In this document: positions 27,570-39,755 of the stretch, piece by piece
Layout: the number at the start of each line of letters is the position of its first letter
How positions within the stretch are numbered: the stretch's first letter is position 1
Source: Streptomyces sp. Go-475
Lineage (GTDB): Bacteria > Actinomycetota > Actinomycetes > Streptomycetales > Streptomycetaceae
NCBI RefSeq assembly: GCF_003330845.1
Contig: NZ_CP026121.1
Location: forward strand, 6,801,501-6,865,500
Direction of reading: 5' to 3'
DNA length: 64,000 bases
Notes under the pieces: model-generated
Told to the model about the DNA's origin: nothing
What the model saw: the letters and a program-made list of their open reading frames with translations, nothing else
Database searches by the model: none
Made by a program: the position numbers and the translations under genes

Positions 27570-28217
27570 ATGGCGAGGCAGTTGCGAGCCGAGCAGACCC
27601 GCTCGACGATCATCACGGCCGCCGCTGACCTGTTCGACCGTCGCGGCTACGAATCGACCAGTCTCAGCGACATCGTGGAGCACGCCCAGGTCACCAAGGG
27701 CGCCCTCTACTTCCACTTCGCGGCGAAGGAGGATCTCGCCCACGCGATCCTCGAACTCCAGTCGCATACGGCCCGTCGGCTGGCGACGGAGACGGACAAC
27801 CGCGGCCACACGTCCCTGGAGGCGCTGATGCGCCTCACCTTCGGCATCACCCGCATGTCCGTCGAGGACCCGGTGCTGCGGGCCGGCCTGCGGCTCGCCA
27901 CCGGCGGCATCCGGCCCCGGCCGCCGCTGAGCCATCCGTTCACGGAGTGGCTGGACATCGTCACGGCCCGGCTCGTCGGCGCGGTCAAGGAGTCCGACGT
28001 CCACCCGGACATCGACATCGACGTCGTGGCCCACTCGCTGGTCTGCTTCTTCGTCGGCACCCGGGTCGTGGGCCGCTCCCGCGAGCCCGTCGCCCGCCAG
28101 CCCCGCCGGACGGCCGAGATGTGGAACATACTCATCCGCGGGCTGGTCCCGGTGACCCGCCGCGCCCGCTACCTCAGCCTGGCGGCCCGCCTGGAGCGGG
28201 AGATCGCGCCGGTGTGA
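27570..28217 (+). CDS. cprB: Gamma-butyrolactone-receptor-type TetR regulator, CprB homologue
   Basis: 215 residues. The N-terminal helix-turn-helix (RSTIITAAADLFDRRGYEST, then ITKG-like VTKGALYFHFAAKEDLA) is the TetR/ArpA type, and the whole protein reads as a close relative of S. coelicolor CprB (RLTFG, VLRAGLRLATGG, PFTEW, WNILIRGLVPVTRRARYLSLAARLE). ArpA-family proteins bind ARE-like operators and release them on binding a butyrolactone or related ligand; CprB itself is regarded as a pseudo-receptor influencing antibiotics and sporulation. ATG 27570 follows GGGAGA. Its position two genes ahead of geosmin synthase also matches the S. coelicolor cprB locus. Confidence 0.9.
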   Translation: MARQLRAEQTRSTIITAAADLFDRRGYESTSLSDIVEHAQVTKGALYFHFAAKEDLAHAILELQSHTARRLATETDNRGHTSLEALMRLTFGITRMSVEDPVLRAGLRLATGGIRPRPPLSHPFTEWLDIVTARLVGAVKESDVHPDIDIDVVAHSLVCFFVGTRVVGRSREPVARQPRRTAEMWNILIRGLVPVTRRARYLSLAARLEREIAPV

Positions 28218-28267
28218 CCGGGGGCGCTCCCGTTGGGGTGAGGGGCGCGCCCGTTACGGTGAGGCAC

Positions 28268-31730
<3,463 letters not shown>

Positions 31731-31966
31731 GACCGCGCTTTCCATTCGGATCGCCCTGGAACGGGACAGGACGGAACCCCCGGCGGCGAGCCGGTCGTGA
31801 TGCCGGCCCAGGTGCTGGCCTGGGGCGATCGGCCCGGGGTCACTCGTCCGGGGCCGCGCAGTCTCACTCGTTCGTGGCTCGTGGGCCGCCGACGGGCCGG
31901 GTAGAGCACCTGCCGAGATCGTTCCGGCATCCGCCGGAGGCGATCGGCACCACCCGGAGGCGAGCC

Positions 31967-32530
31967 ATGGAACAGACCGCGCTGCGACCCAAGCCGATGC
32001 CGGGCCAGGAGCCCGAGTCGTCGTCGGCGGCCGGGTCCGGACCGCCTCGCCGCCGCCCGGACGCCGCCCGGCGGCGCGGGCGGCGGCTGCTCAACGTGCT
32101 GCTCGCCGGGTTCGCCGGCGCCGTCCTGGTGCTCTCCGGCATCGGCCTGGGAGCGATGGGCGCCACGGTGGCCGGCCACGGGGCGGTCCTCGATCCGCGC
32201 GGGTGGCACAGGCCCCCGCTCACCCGTCCCTCGCCGTCCGCCGCCGCGCCCGGGCACGGGCCCGTCGCCGTGACCCTCGGCGTGCAGGTCATGGACGCCC
32301 GCAAGCCCGGGGCCGTGGTGGTCGGGCTGCACGTCCCCGGGCCGGCGCAGCAGGCGGGCCTGGTGCGCGGCGACGTCCTGCTGAACTTCGGCACGACCCG
32401 CATCGACACGGCCGCCGACCTGGCGCGAGCCGTCGCCCGGGCCCGTCCGGGCCGGGAGGTGAAGCTGACGGTGCGGCACCGCAGCGGCGGCTACCGGCAG
32501 CTGACGGTCGTCCCCGCCGTCGTCACGTGA
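31967..32530 (+). CDS. Membrane-anchored PDZ-domain protein
   Basis: 187 residues. A cytoplasmic basic head (PPRRRPDAARRRGRR) leads to one membrane span (about 42-65), a proline-rich linker, and a single PDZ domain (about 95-185: GVQVMDARKPGAVVVGLHVPGPAQQAGLVRGDVLLNFGTTRI). There is no protease domain, so this is a stand-alone PDZ exposed outside the membrane, perhaps presenting C-termini to another enzyme. ATG 31967 has GGAGG upstream. It ends overlapping the stop of the convergent phosphoesterase gene by eight bases. Confidence 0.82.
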   Translation: MEQTALRPKPMPGQEPESSSAAGSGPPRRRPDAARRRGRRLLNVLLAGFAGAVLVLSGIGLGAMGATVAGHGAVLDPRGWHRPPLTRPSPSAAAPGHGPVAVTLGVQVMDARKPGAVVVGLHVPGPAQQAGLVRGDVLLNFGTTRIDTAADLARAVARARPGREVKLTVRHRSGGYRQLTVVPAVVT

Positions 32531-33278
32531 CCACGCGGAAGTGGCTCGTGAGCCGCCCCGCGTCGTCCAGGACGTGGAAGGCCAGCCCGGGCGGCGCCTC
32601 CCGGTCCGCGGCCTGCTCGCCCTCCCAGGGCAGCCGCAGCGTCCAGGTCACACCGGGTCCGACGACCAGCGGCCGGCCCGCGAACGAGCCGGCGGCGGGG
32701 GTGTGCCCGTGGCCGGTGACCAGCCCGGCGATCTCGGGCCGGCGCTCCAGCAGCCCGGCCAGCCGGCCGGGGTCCCGCAGCGGGTAGGCGTCGGGCAGGG
32801 GGTGGTGCAGCGCGACCGGCGGGTGGTGGAAGGCGAGCAGGGCCGGAAGGCTGCCGTCGAGTTCGTCGAGGGTCGTCTCGATCCAGTCGTACGTCGCCGC
32901 GTCCAGCTCCCCGTCGTCGCGGCCGGGGACGCTGGAGTCGCACATCAGCACGGCACCGTCGTCGAAGACCTGCACACTGTTGACCGGCTCCTCGGTCCCC
33001 GGCAGCCCCAGCAGCCCCTTGCGGTAGGGCGCGCGGCTGTCGTGGTTGCCCGGGCAGGTGAGCACCGGGAACGGCGCGTCGCCCTCGCGCAGCCCCAGGA
33101 CGCGGGCGGCCTCCTCGTACTCCGGTTCCGTGCCGTGGTCCGCGATGTCGCCCGTCACCAGCAGCGCGTCCACCTGTCCCGGCAGCTCCCACAGCCGGTC
33201 GCGCACCCGCTCGGCGCGTTCCGTCGCCCGCGCGCTCCCGTCGAGGTGCAGATCGCTGATGTGTGCGAGTACGAGCAC
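32523..33278 (-). CDS. Calcineurin-like metallophosphoesterase (CpdA-like)
   Basis: 251 residues with all five metal-site motifs: DLHLD (Asp9 and His11), TGDIADHG, CPGNHDS, a histidine in AFHHPPV, and GHGHT. The order and length suit the class III cyclic nucleotide phosphodiesterase group (CpdA/Rv0805-like). The substrate cannot be told from sequence. The divergent gap to the M24 peptidase (33279-33463) holds an AT-rich inverted repeat, CTAATG (33306-33311) and CATTAG (33329-33334), which may be a promoter or operator. Confidence 0.88.
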   Translation of the reverse strand: MLVLAHISDLHLDGSARATERAERVRDRLWELPGQVDALLVTGDIADHGTEPEYEEAARVLGLREGDAPFPVLTCPGNHDSRAPYRKGLLGLPGTEEPVNSVQVFDDGAVLMCDSSVPGRDDGELDAATYDWIETTLDELDGSLPALLAFHHPPVALHHPLPDAYPLRDPGRLAGLLERRPEIAGLVTGHGHTPAAGSFAGRPLVVGPGVTWTLRLPWEGEQAADREAPPGLAFHVLDDAGRLTSHFRVVT

Positions 33279-33463
33279 GGTCGTACGCCCTCTCGATGCG
33301 AGGATCTAATGGATGAAGGGAATCTAAGCATTAGTCTTGCTGTCCGGGCAATCCTCTTCCGTCCGTGGAGAGGCGGGGGTGATCCCCGCAGACGGCTCGC
33401 GCCGCCCCCTCCGGCCGGGCAGGATGCTGCCCGTAGCCCCTTCGTCCGTCCTGGGAGGCCCGG

Positions 33464-34591
33464 ATGACCGGAAGCACGGCCGCGTCCTTCACCGCCGACG
33501 ACTACCGGGCCCGCCTGGAGCGCGCCGCGCGGGCGGCCGCCGAGGCCGGTCTCGCGGGCCTGCTGGTGGCCCCCGGGCCCGACCTGGTGTGGCTCACCGG
33601 CTACACGCCCCCGGCGGTCACCGAGCGGCTCACCCTGCTGGTCCTCGCCGCCGGGCAGGACCCCGTCCTCGTCGTCCCCGCCCTTGAGGCGCCGGACGCG
33701 CAGCAGGCGGCCGGGGCGCCCGCACTGACCCTGCGCGACTGGACCGACGGCAAGGACCCCTACGCCGCGACCGCCGCGCTCCTCGACCCCCGCGGCCGGT
33801 TCGGCATCAGCGACAACGCCTGGGCCCTGCACCTGCTGGCCCTCCAGCAGGCCCTGCCCGGCAGTTCGTACGCCTCGCTCACCGAGGCCCTGCCCATGCT
33901 GCGCGCCGTCAAGGACGCGGCCGAGCTGGAGCTCATGACGGCCGCGGGAGCCGCCGCCGACGCGGCCTTCGAGGAGATCCAGAACGTCCCCTTCGCCGGC
34001 CGCCGGGAGTCCGAGGTGGCCGCGGACCTCGACCGGCTGCTGCGCCGGCACGGCCACGAGCAGGTCGACTTCACCATCGTCGCCTCGGGCCCGAACGGCG
34101 CCAACCCGCACCACGAGGCCGGCGACCGCGTCATCGAGCGCGGCGACATGGTCGTCCTCGACTTCGGCGGCCTGAAGGACGGCTACGGCTCCGACACCTC
34201 CCGCACGGTCCACGTCGGCGAACCCACCGACGAGGAACGCCGCGTCCACGACATCGTGCGCGCCGCCCAGGAGGCCGGTTTCCGCGCCGTGCGGCCGGGC
34301 GCCGCCTGCCAGGACGTCGACCGGGCCGCCCGCGCTGTCATCGCGGACGCCGGGTACGGCGCGTACTTCATCCACCGCACCGGGCACGGCATCGGCGTCA
34401 CCACCCACGAGCCGCCGTACATGATCGAGGGCGAGGAACGGCCCCTCGTGCCCGGCATGTGCTTCTCCGTGGAACCCGGCGTCTACCTGCCCGGCCGGTT
34501 CGGCGTACGCATCGAGGACATCGTGACCGTCACCGGGGACGGCGGGCGGCGCCTGAACACCACCACCCGCGAGCTGGTCATAGTGGAGTGA
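33464..34591 (+). CDS. M24-family Xaa-Pro aminopeptidase/prolidase
   Basis: 375 residues. A creatinase-like N-terminal domain (about 1-135) precedes the pita-bread domain with the five metal ligands: the two aspartates in VLDFGGLKDGYGSDTSRT, the histidine in HRTGHGIG, the glutamate in FSVEPGVYL, and the glutamate in GVRIEDIV. It cleaves N-terminal residues next to proline or Xaa-Pro dipeptides. No signal peptide, so cytoplasmic. ATG 33464 follows GGGAGG. The next gene starts eight bases after its stop, suggesting an operon. Confidence 0.92.
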   Translation: MTGSTAASFTADDYRARLERAARAAAEAGLAGLLVAPGPDLVWLTGYTPPAVTERLTLLVLAAGQDPVLVVPALEAPDAQQAAGAPALTLRDWTDGKDPYAATAALLDPRGRFGISDNAWALHLLALQQALPGSSYASLTEALPMLRAVKDAAELELMTAAGAAADAAFEEIQNVPFAGRRESEVAADLDRLLRRHGHEQVDFTIVASGPNGANPHHEAGDRVIERGDMVVLDFGGLKDGYGSDTSRTVHVGEPTDEERRVHDIVRAAQEAGFRAVRPGAACQDVDRAARAVIADAGYGAYFIHRTGHGIGVTTHEPPYMIEGEERPLVPGMCFSVEPGVYLPGRFGVRIEDIVTVTGDGGRRLNTTTRELVIVE

Positions 34592-34599
34592 CGCCACCG

Positions 34600-35649
34600 A
34601 TGTCCCCACCACGCCTCCCGAACGGCAACGGCGCGACCATGACCCAGGCACCCACACCCACCGAGGACACCGTCCGCCGACTGGTCCGCTCCCTGCTCAA
34701 AGACAGCAAGGACGGCAAGGACGGCAGGAACGGCGAAGACAGCAAGGACGGCAGGAACGGCAAGCGCGGCGCCGGCGGCGGGGAGACCGCGACGAGCGGC
34801 GGCCCCGACGTCCGGCCCGCCACCGAGGGCGCCGAACCCGCCACCTGGTGGGTCGGCACCCGCCACGTGCTGCGCCTCGCCCCCGACCGCGAGGCCACCG
34901 CACGCCAGCGCCGCGAACTGCGCCTGCGCGACCTCGTCCGCCCGCACGTCCCGGTGGCCGTGCCGGCCAGCGTGGCGCACGGCGAGTGGGCCACCGGGCT
35001 GAGCTACACCCTGGACACCAAGGTGCCGGGCGGCTCGGGCGAGGAGCACGACGTGTCCGCCCTCGGCGAGGCCGACCTCGCCGGACTGCTCACCGGCCTG
35101 CGCGAGGTGCCGGTACGGCAGGCCGAGACCCTCGGCGTGCCGCGCGTCGCGCCGCGGTCCCTGGAGGCGCTGCGCCGGGCCGCCGCACGCGCCGCCGAAC
35201 ACCTCGCCGAGGCCGACGAGTTCGACGCCGCCCGACTGCACCAGCTCACCCCGCCCGGCGCGGCGCAGCTCGCCGCCCAGCCCGGCTCGGCCGTCCTCAC
35301 CCACCACGCCCTGACGGGCGGCCACCTCGTGGTCAGCGCCGACGGGCGGGTGCGCGGCGTCCTCGGCTGGGCCCGTGCGGTCGTCGGCGACCCGGCCGAG
35401 GACATCGCGGGCCTCGCCCTCGCCGTCGGCTCACCCGCCGCCGTACGCGCCGCCACCCTCGCCGGCTACGGCGCCCGCCCCTGCCTGCGCGGCCTGTGGC
35501 TCGCCCGCTGCGACAGCGTCGTCCACCTCGCCGAGGCCCTCACCACCGGCAAGGACGCCACCCTGCAGCGGACCCGGCTGCGCCGCGCCTGGGAGCCGAT
35601 CCTGCTGGAACGGGTGACGGACCTGAGGGACACCGACGACGCCCTGTAG
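34600..35649 (+). CDS. Kinase-fold (aminoglycoside-phosphotransferase-like) protein with charged repeat insert
   Basis: 349 residues. The fold can be followed through a degenerate N-lobe (WWVGTRHVLRLAPD), RRELRLRDLVRPHVPVAVP, and a C-lobe in which VLTHHALTGGHLVVSADGRVRGVLGWARAVVGDPAEDIAGLAL replaces the usual HGD...N...D motifs: a histidine and an aspartate remain, but the catalytic HxD pattern is altered, so activity is doubtful. Near residues 28-50 there is a tandem of KDG and RNG units (DSKDGKDGRNGEDSKDGRNG) encoded by short DNA repeats, which looks like recent expansion. Start ATG 34600 has GGAG 11 bases upstream; ATG 34639 is an alternative. It follows the M24 peptidase by eight bases. 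Confidence 0.75.
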   Translation: MSPPRLPNGNGATMTQAPTPTEDTVRRLVRSLLKDSKDGKDGRNGEDSKDGRNGKRGAGGGETATSGGPDVRPATEGAEPATWWVGTRHVLRLAPDREATARQRRELRLRDLVRPHVPVAVPASVAHGEWATGLSYTLDTKVPGGSGEEHDVSALGEADLAGLLTGLREVPVRQAETLGVPRVAPRSLEALRRAAARAAEHLAEADEFDAARLHQLTPPGAAQLAAQPGSAVLTHHALTGGHLVVSADGRVRGVLGWARAVVGDPAEDIAGLALAVGSPAAVRAATLAGYGARPCLRGLWLARCDSVVHLAEALTTGKDATLQRTRLRRAWEPILLERVTDLRDTDDAL

Positions 35650-35680
35650 CGGTGCGGGCGGCGGAACACCGTGACACGCC

Positions 35681-37426
35681 TCAGTCCTGGACGAGCACCA
35701 CGCCCGACTCCCCGGGCAGGTGCAGCACCCCGTCGTCCCCGGGCGTCTCGACGGGCTCCCACGCGGCCAGCACGCGCGCCCGGGGCACGCCGAGCGACAG
35801 CGCGGCCGGCTCCGGCGCCAGGTTCACCGCCACGAGGACGTCCCCGCGCCGGAAGGCGAGCCAGCGGCGCTCCTCGTCGTACGCCACCTTGGTGTCGGCG
35901 AGGTCGGGATCGGTCAGGTCGGCCTGCTCGTGGCGCAGGGCGAGGAGCCGCCGGTACCAGGCCAGCACGCGCGCGTGGGGCTCGCGTTCCGGCTCGGACC
36001 AGTCCAGGCAGGAGCGGTCGCGGGTCGCCGGGTCCTGCGGGTCGGGCACGTCCTCCTCCTTCCAGCCGTGCGCGGCGAACTCCCGCCGCCTGCCCCGCCG
36101 TACGGCGTCCGCCAGCTCAGGGTCGGTGTGGTCGGTGAAGAACTGCCAGGGCGTGCCCGCCGCCCACTCCTCGCCCATGAACAGCATCGGCGTGAACGGC
36201 GCCGTCAGGACCAGCGTGGCCGCGCAGGCGAGCAGCCCCGGGGAGACCAGGGCCGAAAGCCGGTCCCCCTGGGCGCGGTTGCCGACCTGGTCGTGGGTCT
36301 GGCTGTAGCCGAGCAGCCGGTGCCCGGCCACGCGCGTGCGGTCCAGGGGGCGTCCGTGGTGCCGCTGACGGAAGCTCGAGTACGAGCCGTCGTGGAAGTA
36401 GCCGCCGGTGAGGGTCTTGGCGAGCCCCGCGAGGGGAGCGCGCGCGAAGTCGGCGTAGTAGCCCTGCGACTCGCCCGTCAGCGTGGTGTGCAGGGCGTGG
36501 TGGAAGTCGTCGTTCCACTGCGCGTGCAGCCCGAGGCCCCCCTCCGCGCGGGAGGTGATGAGCCGCGGGTCGTTCAGATCCGACTCGGCGACCAGGAACA
36601 GCGGCCGGTCCACCTCCCCGGCCAGGGCGTCCACGGCCGCCGACAGCTCCTCCAGGAAGTGGCGCGCGCGCGTGTCCACCAGGGCGTGCACGGCGTCCAG
36701 GCGCAGCCCGTCGAGCCGGTAGTCCCGCAGCCACGCCAGCGCGCTGCCGATCAGATACGCGCGCACCTCGTCCGAGCCGGGCGCGTCCAGGTTGACCGCG
36801 GCGCCCCAGGGCGTGTGGTGCGTGTCCGTGAGGTAGGGGCCGAAGACCGGCAGGTAGTTGCCGGACGGGCCGAAGTGGTTGTGCACCACGTCGAGCACCA
36901 CGCCCAGGCCGAGTTCGTGGGCCCGGTCGACGAAGCGTTTCAGCGCCTCGGGCCCGCCGTACGGCTCGTGCACCGCCCACAGCGAGACGCCCTCGTAGCC
37001 CCAGCCGTGCGTGCCCGGGAAGGGGCACAGCGGCATCAGCTGCACGTGCGTGACTCCCAGTTCGGCGAGATGGCCGAGCCGCTCGGCCGCCGCATCCAGG
37101 GTGCCCTCGGACGTGTACGTGCCCACGTGCAGCTCGTACAGCACCGCCCCGGCCAGCGGCCGCCCCTGCCACGCCGCGCGCCAGGCGTACCGCTCGTGGT
37201 CGACGACCGCGCTCAGCCCGTCCGGGCCGTCCGGCTGCCGGCGCGAACGCGGATCGGGCAGCACGGGACCGTCGTCGAGCGCGAAACCGTACCGGGACCC
37301 GTCGCGCGCCTCGGCCTCGCCCCGCCACCACCCCACCCGTTCCGGATCGCGCTCCAACGCGCGCGTGACGCCGTCGCACTCGAGCGTCACTCGGCCGGCC
37401 TGCGGTGCCCACACCTCGAACTGCAC
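35681..37426 (-). CDS. treZ: Malto-oligosyltrehalose trehalohydrolase TreZ
   Basis: 581 residues, GH13. It releases free trehalose from malto-oligosyltrehalose made by TreY. An N-terminal immunoglobulin-like domain (to about 90) precedes the barrel: region I DVVHNH, region II DGLRLDAVH (nucleophile Asp), region III LVAESDLND (acid/base Glu), region IV YSQTHDQVGNR. GYEGVSLWAVHEPYGGP and HGWGYEG are TreZ-type. Start GTG 37426 with AAGGGG eight bases upstream. It is about 6 kb away from treY and treX in this window, so regulation may be separate. Confidence 0.95.
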   Translation of the reverse strand: MQFEVWAPQAGRVTLECDGVTRALERDPERVGWWRGEAEARDGSRYGFALDDGPVLPDPRSRRQPDGPDGLSAVVDHERYAWRAAWQGRPLAGAVLYELHVGTYTSEGTLDAAAERLGHLAELGVTHVQLMPLCPFPGTHGWGYEGVSLWAVHEPYGGPEALKRFVDRAHELGLGVVLDVVHNHFGPSGNYLPVFGPYLTDTHHTPWGAAVNLDAPGSDEVRAYLIGSALAWLRDYRLDGLRLDAVHALVDTRARHFLEELSAAVDALAGEVDRPLFLVAESDLNDPRLITSRAEGGLGLHAQWNDDFHHALHTTLTGESQGYYADFARAPLAGLAKTLTGGYFHDGSYSSFRQRHHGRPLDRTRVAGHRLLGYSQTHDQVGNRAQGDRLSALVSPGLLACAATLVLTAPFTPMLFMGEEWAAGTPWQFFTDHTDPELADAVRRGRRREFAAHGWKEEDVPDPQDPATRDRSCLDWSEPEREPHARVLAWYRRLLALRHEQADLTDPDLADTKVAYDEERRWLAFRRGDVLVAVNLAPEPAALSLGVPRARVLAAWEPVETPGDDGVLHLPGESGVVLVQD

Positions 37427-37599
37427 GGACGGTTCCCCTTCGTCTGCTCACCGTGATGTAGCCCGTCCATGGTGCGTCAAACGCGATCAATCCGCTGGCG
37501 CATCCACCCATTTGCGGCGGGTCTCGCCGGGTACGCGCGCGTGGCGGGCGTTTTCCCGTTTCCTGGACAGCCCGGCCGCGCTGTCCGACAATCACGAGC

Positions 37600-38151
37600 G
37601 TGACGTCGTCCTTCGAGTTCAACACGTACCCCGCGCGGCTCTCCGACGCGGAGCGCGACAGGGCGCTGCAGGTGCTCCGCGACGGCGTCGCCCTGGGCCG
37701 CCTGTCCCACGACACGTTCATCCGCCGCATGGAACTGGCGCTCGCCGCCCGCCGCGCGGACGAGCTGGCGGTGCTCACCGCCGACCTGCCCACGGAGAGC
37801 CGGTTCTCCCGCGTGGTGTTCGGCACCGTCGAGGCGGTCTCCGGGTTCACCGTACGGCTGCGCAGGGCGTGGCAGGCCGAGAAGCTGCCCAAACTGCTGC
37901 TGCCCCACCCCGCCCACGGCCACCCGCTGCGCATAGGCCGCGACCCCGCCAGCGGACTGCGCCTCAACCACGAGACGGTCTCCCGCGTGCACGCCGAACT
38001 GCGCCACCAGGGCGGCATGTGGGTCCTGCGGGACCTCGGCTCCACCAACGGCACGACGGTCAACGGACGGCGGGTCGTCGGCGCCGCCGTCGTCCGCGAG
38101 GGCGACCAGGTGGGCTTCGGGCGGATGGTGTTCCGGCTGTCGGCCGACTGA
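37600..38151 (+). CDS. DUF1707-FHA signalling protein
   Basis: 183 residues. The N-terminus (RLSDAERDRALQVLRDGVALGRLSHDTFIRRMELALAARRADELAVLTADL) is a DUF1707 domain, common in actinobacterial membrane or signalling proteins. Residues 105-180 form an FHA domain with the phosphothreonine pocket motifs GRDP, SRVHAEL and GSTNGT. FHA domains read Ser/Thr phosphorylation by PknB-type kinases. There is no membrane span. Start GTG 37600; GACAAT (37587-37592) with CTGGAC (37563-37568) at 18-base spacing would place the transcript start at or next to the start codon, so the mRNA may be leaderless. Confidence 0.88.
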   Translation: MTSSFEFNTYPARLSDAERDRALQVLRDGVALGRLSHDTFIRRMELALAARRADELAVLTADLPTESRFSRVVFGTVEAVSGFTVRLRRAWQAEKLPKLLLPHPAHGHPLRIGRDPASGLRLNHETVSRVHAELRHQGGMWVLRDLGSTNGTTVNGRRVVGAAVVREGDQVGFGRMVFRLSAD

Positions 38152-38327
38152 CCGGAAAGTGAACCCCACCTCAGCCCTGGCCTGGGGATTACCAGGTGTC
38201 GATGCCCGGGGCGTGGCTCAAATGCCTTTGCCCTCCATGGTGTTGACGTACCCCTGAAGTCGTGACTGACTGTGCGTACGCCAGCTACACCTGGTGAACC
38301 GACGGCATCGCATGGGGGAGGTGTGCC

Positions 38328-39689
38328 CTGCCGCCCCTCCCGCGCTACCCGACCGTCGACGAACTGGGCGCCCGGGCCGCCGCCCTCGTCGCCCGCCGTC
38401 CCCGTGACGCCCGGCTGCGCCGGGTCGGCACCTCCCGCGCGGGCACACCGCTGTGGCTGCTCTCCGTCGGCCACGGCAGCCGCCAGGCCCTCGTCGTCGC
38501 GGGCCCCCACGCCAACGAACCCGTGGGCGGTGCCACCGTGCTGCGCCTGGCCGAGCGGGCCCTGGCCGACCCGCGGCTCACCGAGGCCGCCGACGCCACC
38601 TGGAACCTGCTGCTGTGCCTCGACCCGGACGGCTCGCGCCGCAACGAGGGCTGGCTGAGCGGCCCCTACACGCTCGGCCGGTACTTCCGGAACTTCTTCC
38701 GGCCCGGCTTCCTGGAACAGCCCGAGTGGCTGCCCGACGGCGCGGCCGGCGCCGCCCTGCCGGAGACCCGTGCCCTCCTCGACGTCCAGGACGAACTGCG
38801 GCCGTTCCTCCAGTGCTCCCTGCACGGCGTCGACGTCGGCGGCGGCTTCGTCGAGCTCACCCACGACCTGCCCGGCCTCGACCGGCGCCTGGCCCGCATC
38901 GCCGCCCGGCTCGGCATCCCCCGCGAACTCGGCGCCTACGACGCCCTGTACTGGCCCGGCCTCGGACCCGCCGTCTACCTGATCCCGCCGCCGCGCCGGG
39001 CCGGCCTGGCCGCGGCCATCACGGAGGCCGCCGTGGAGTCGACGTGGTTCCACCCGCACCGGCACGGCACCGTCACCGCGGTCGTCGAGGCGCCCATGTG
39101 GGGCGTGGCGGCCGTCTCGGACGGCTCCCCGCCCGCGGACCGGGACGCGGTGCTGCGGTCCGTCAGCCGCGCCCTGCGCCGCGACACGGCCCTCCTGCGA
39201 CAGGTGCTGACCAGGATCCGGCCGCACCTCGCCGGCGTCCCCGACGCGGCGCGCCTGCTCGCCCCGGTCGACGACTATTTACTGGTCTGCCCCGGCCTCG
39301 CCGACGCCTGGGACCCGGACACCGGCGACGGCGCGGCCCACCCCCTGCCGCTCCTGAGCAGCGCCCACCTGGCCGCCCTGCGCATCTCCGGGCGACGGCT
39401 GGCGCTGCGCACCGCGGGACTGCTGCACCAACTCGTGCGGGCCGCCGGGCGCGACCCGGCCGGGGCCCTGCCGGAGCTGGACCTGCTGATCGACGAGTGG
39501 TGCGCCGACTACCGCGACGGCTGCGGGGCGCGCTGGATCCCGGTGGCCCGCCAGGCGGAGTACCAGGCGCGCGTGGTGCTCTCCGCGTTCGAGCTGGCCG
39601 GACGGCACCCGCGCGCGGGCTCCGGTCCGGCGGAGCCCGGGGTGGGGGTGCGGGGCGGCGGCGCCGACGCGGCGGGGATGACGCCCTGA
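38328..39689 (+). CDS. M14-type zinc carboxypeptidase, probable CTG start, contains a TTA codon
   Basis: 453 residues if started at CTG 38328. The Zn-binding HxxE is in GPHANEPVGG, the third ligand in SLHGVD, and the likely catalytic Glu in TAVVEAPMW, as in M14 peptidases (succinylglutamate desuccinylase/carboxypeptidase A type). No ATG, GTG or TTG exists in frame between the stop at 38295 and GTG 38523, yet HANE and about 45 conserved residues lie before 38523. CTG 38328 has GGAGG six bases upstream and gives PPLPRYPTVDEL, aligning with the start of the convergent paralogue (LPELRYPTVTEL). Leu codon TTA at 39279-39281 would need the bldA tRNA. No signal peptide is visible, and the C-terminal 30 residues are glycine/alanine-rich. 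Confidence 0.8.
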   Translation: MPPLPRYPTVDELGARAAALVARRPRDARLRRVGTSRAGTPLWLLSVGHGSRQALVVAGPHANEPVGGATVLRLAERALADPRLTEAADATWNLLLCLDPDGSRRNEGWLSGPYTLGRYFRNFFRPGFLEQPEWLPDGAAGAALPETRALLDVQDELRPFLQCSLHGVDVGGGFVELTHDLPGLDRRLARIAARLGIPRELGAYDALYWPGLGPAVYLIPPPRRAGLAAAITEAAVESTWFHPHRHGTVTAVVEAPMWGVAAVSDGSPPADRDAVLRSVSRALRRDTALLRQVLTRIRPHLAGVPDAARLLAPVDDYLLVCPGLADAWDPDTGDGAAHPLPLLSSAHLAALRISGRRLALRTAGLLHQLVRAAGRDPAGALPELDLLIDEWCADYRDGCGARWIPVARQAEYQARVVLSAFELAGRHPRAGSGPAEPGVGVRGGGADAAGMTP

Positions 39690-39755
39690 CGGGGCCCGTC
39701 TACTCGGCTTCCTACGGCAGGCCCTCGCTACTCGGCTTCCTCCGGCCGGCTCTCC

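Noticed and set aside
31820..31862. Terminator after geosmin synthase
   Set aside because: Only an imperfect GC-rich inverted pairing (CGGCCC with GGGCCG) is visible, with mismatches in the extended stem; too weak to annotate.
36117..39227. Minus-strand frame of about 1036 codons
   Set aside because: Shadow of treZ and antisense to the FHA and M14 genes; composition is not protein-like.
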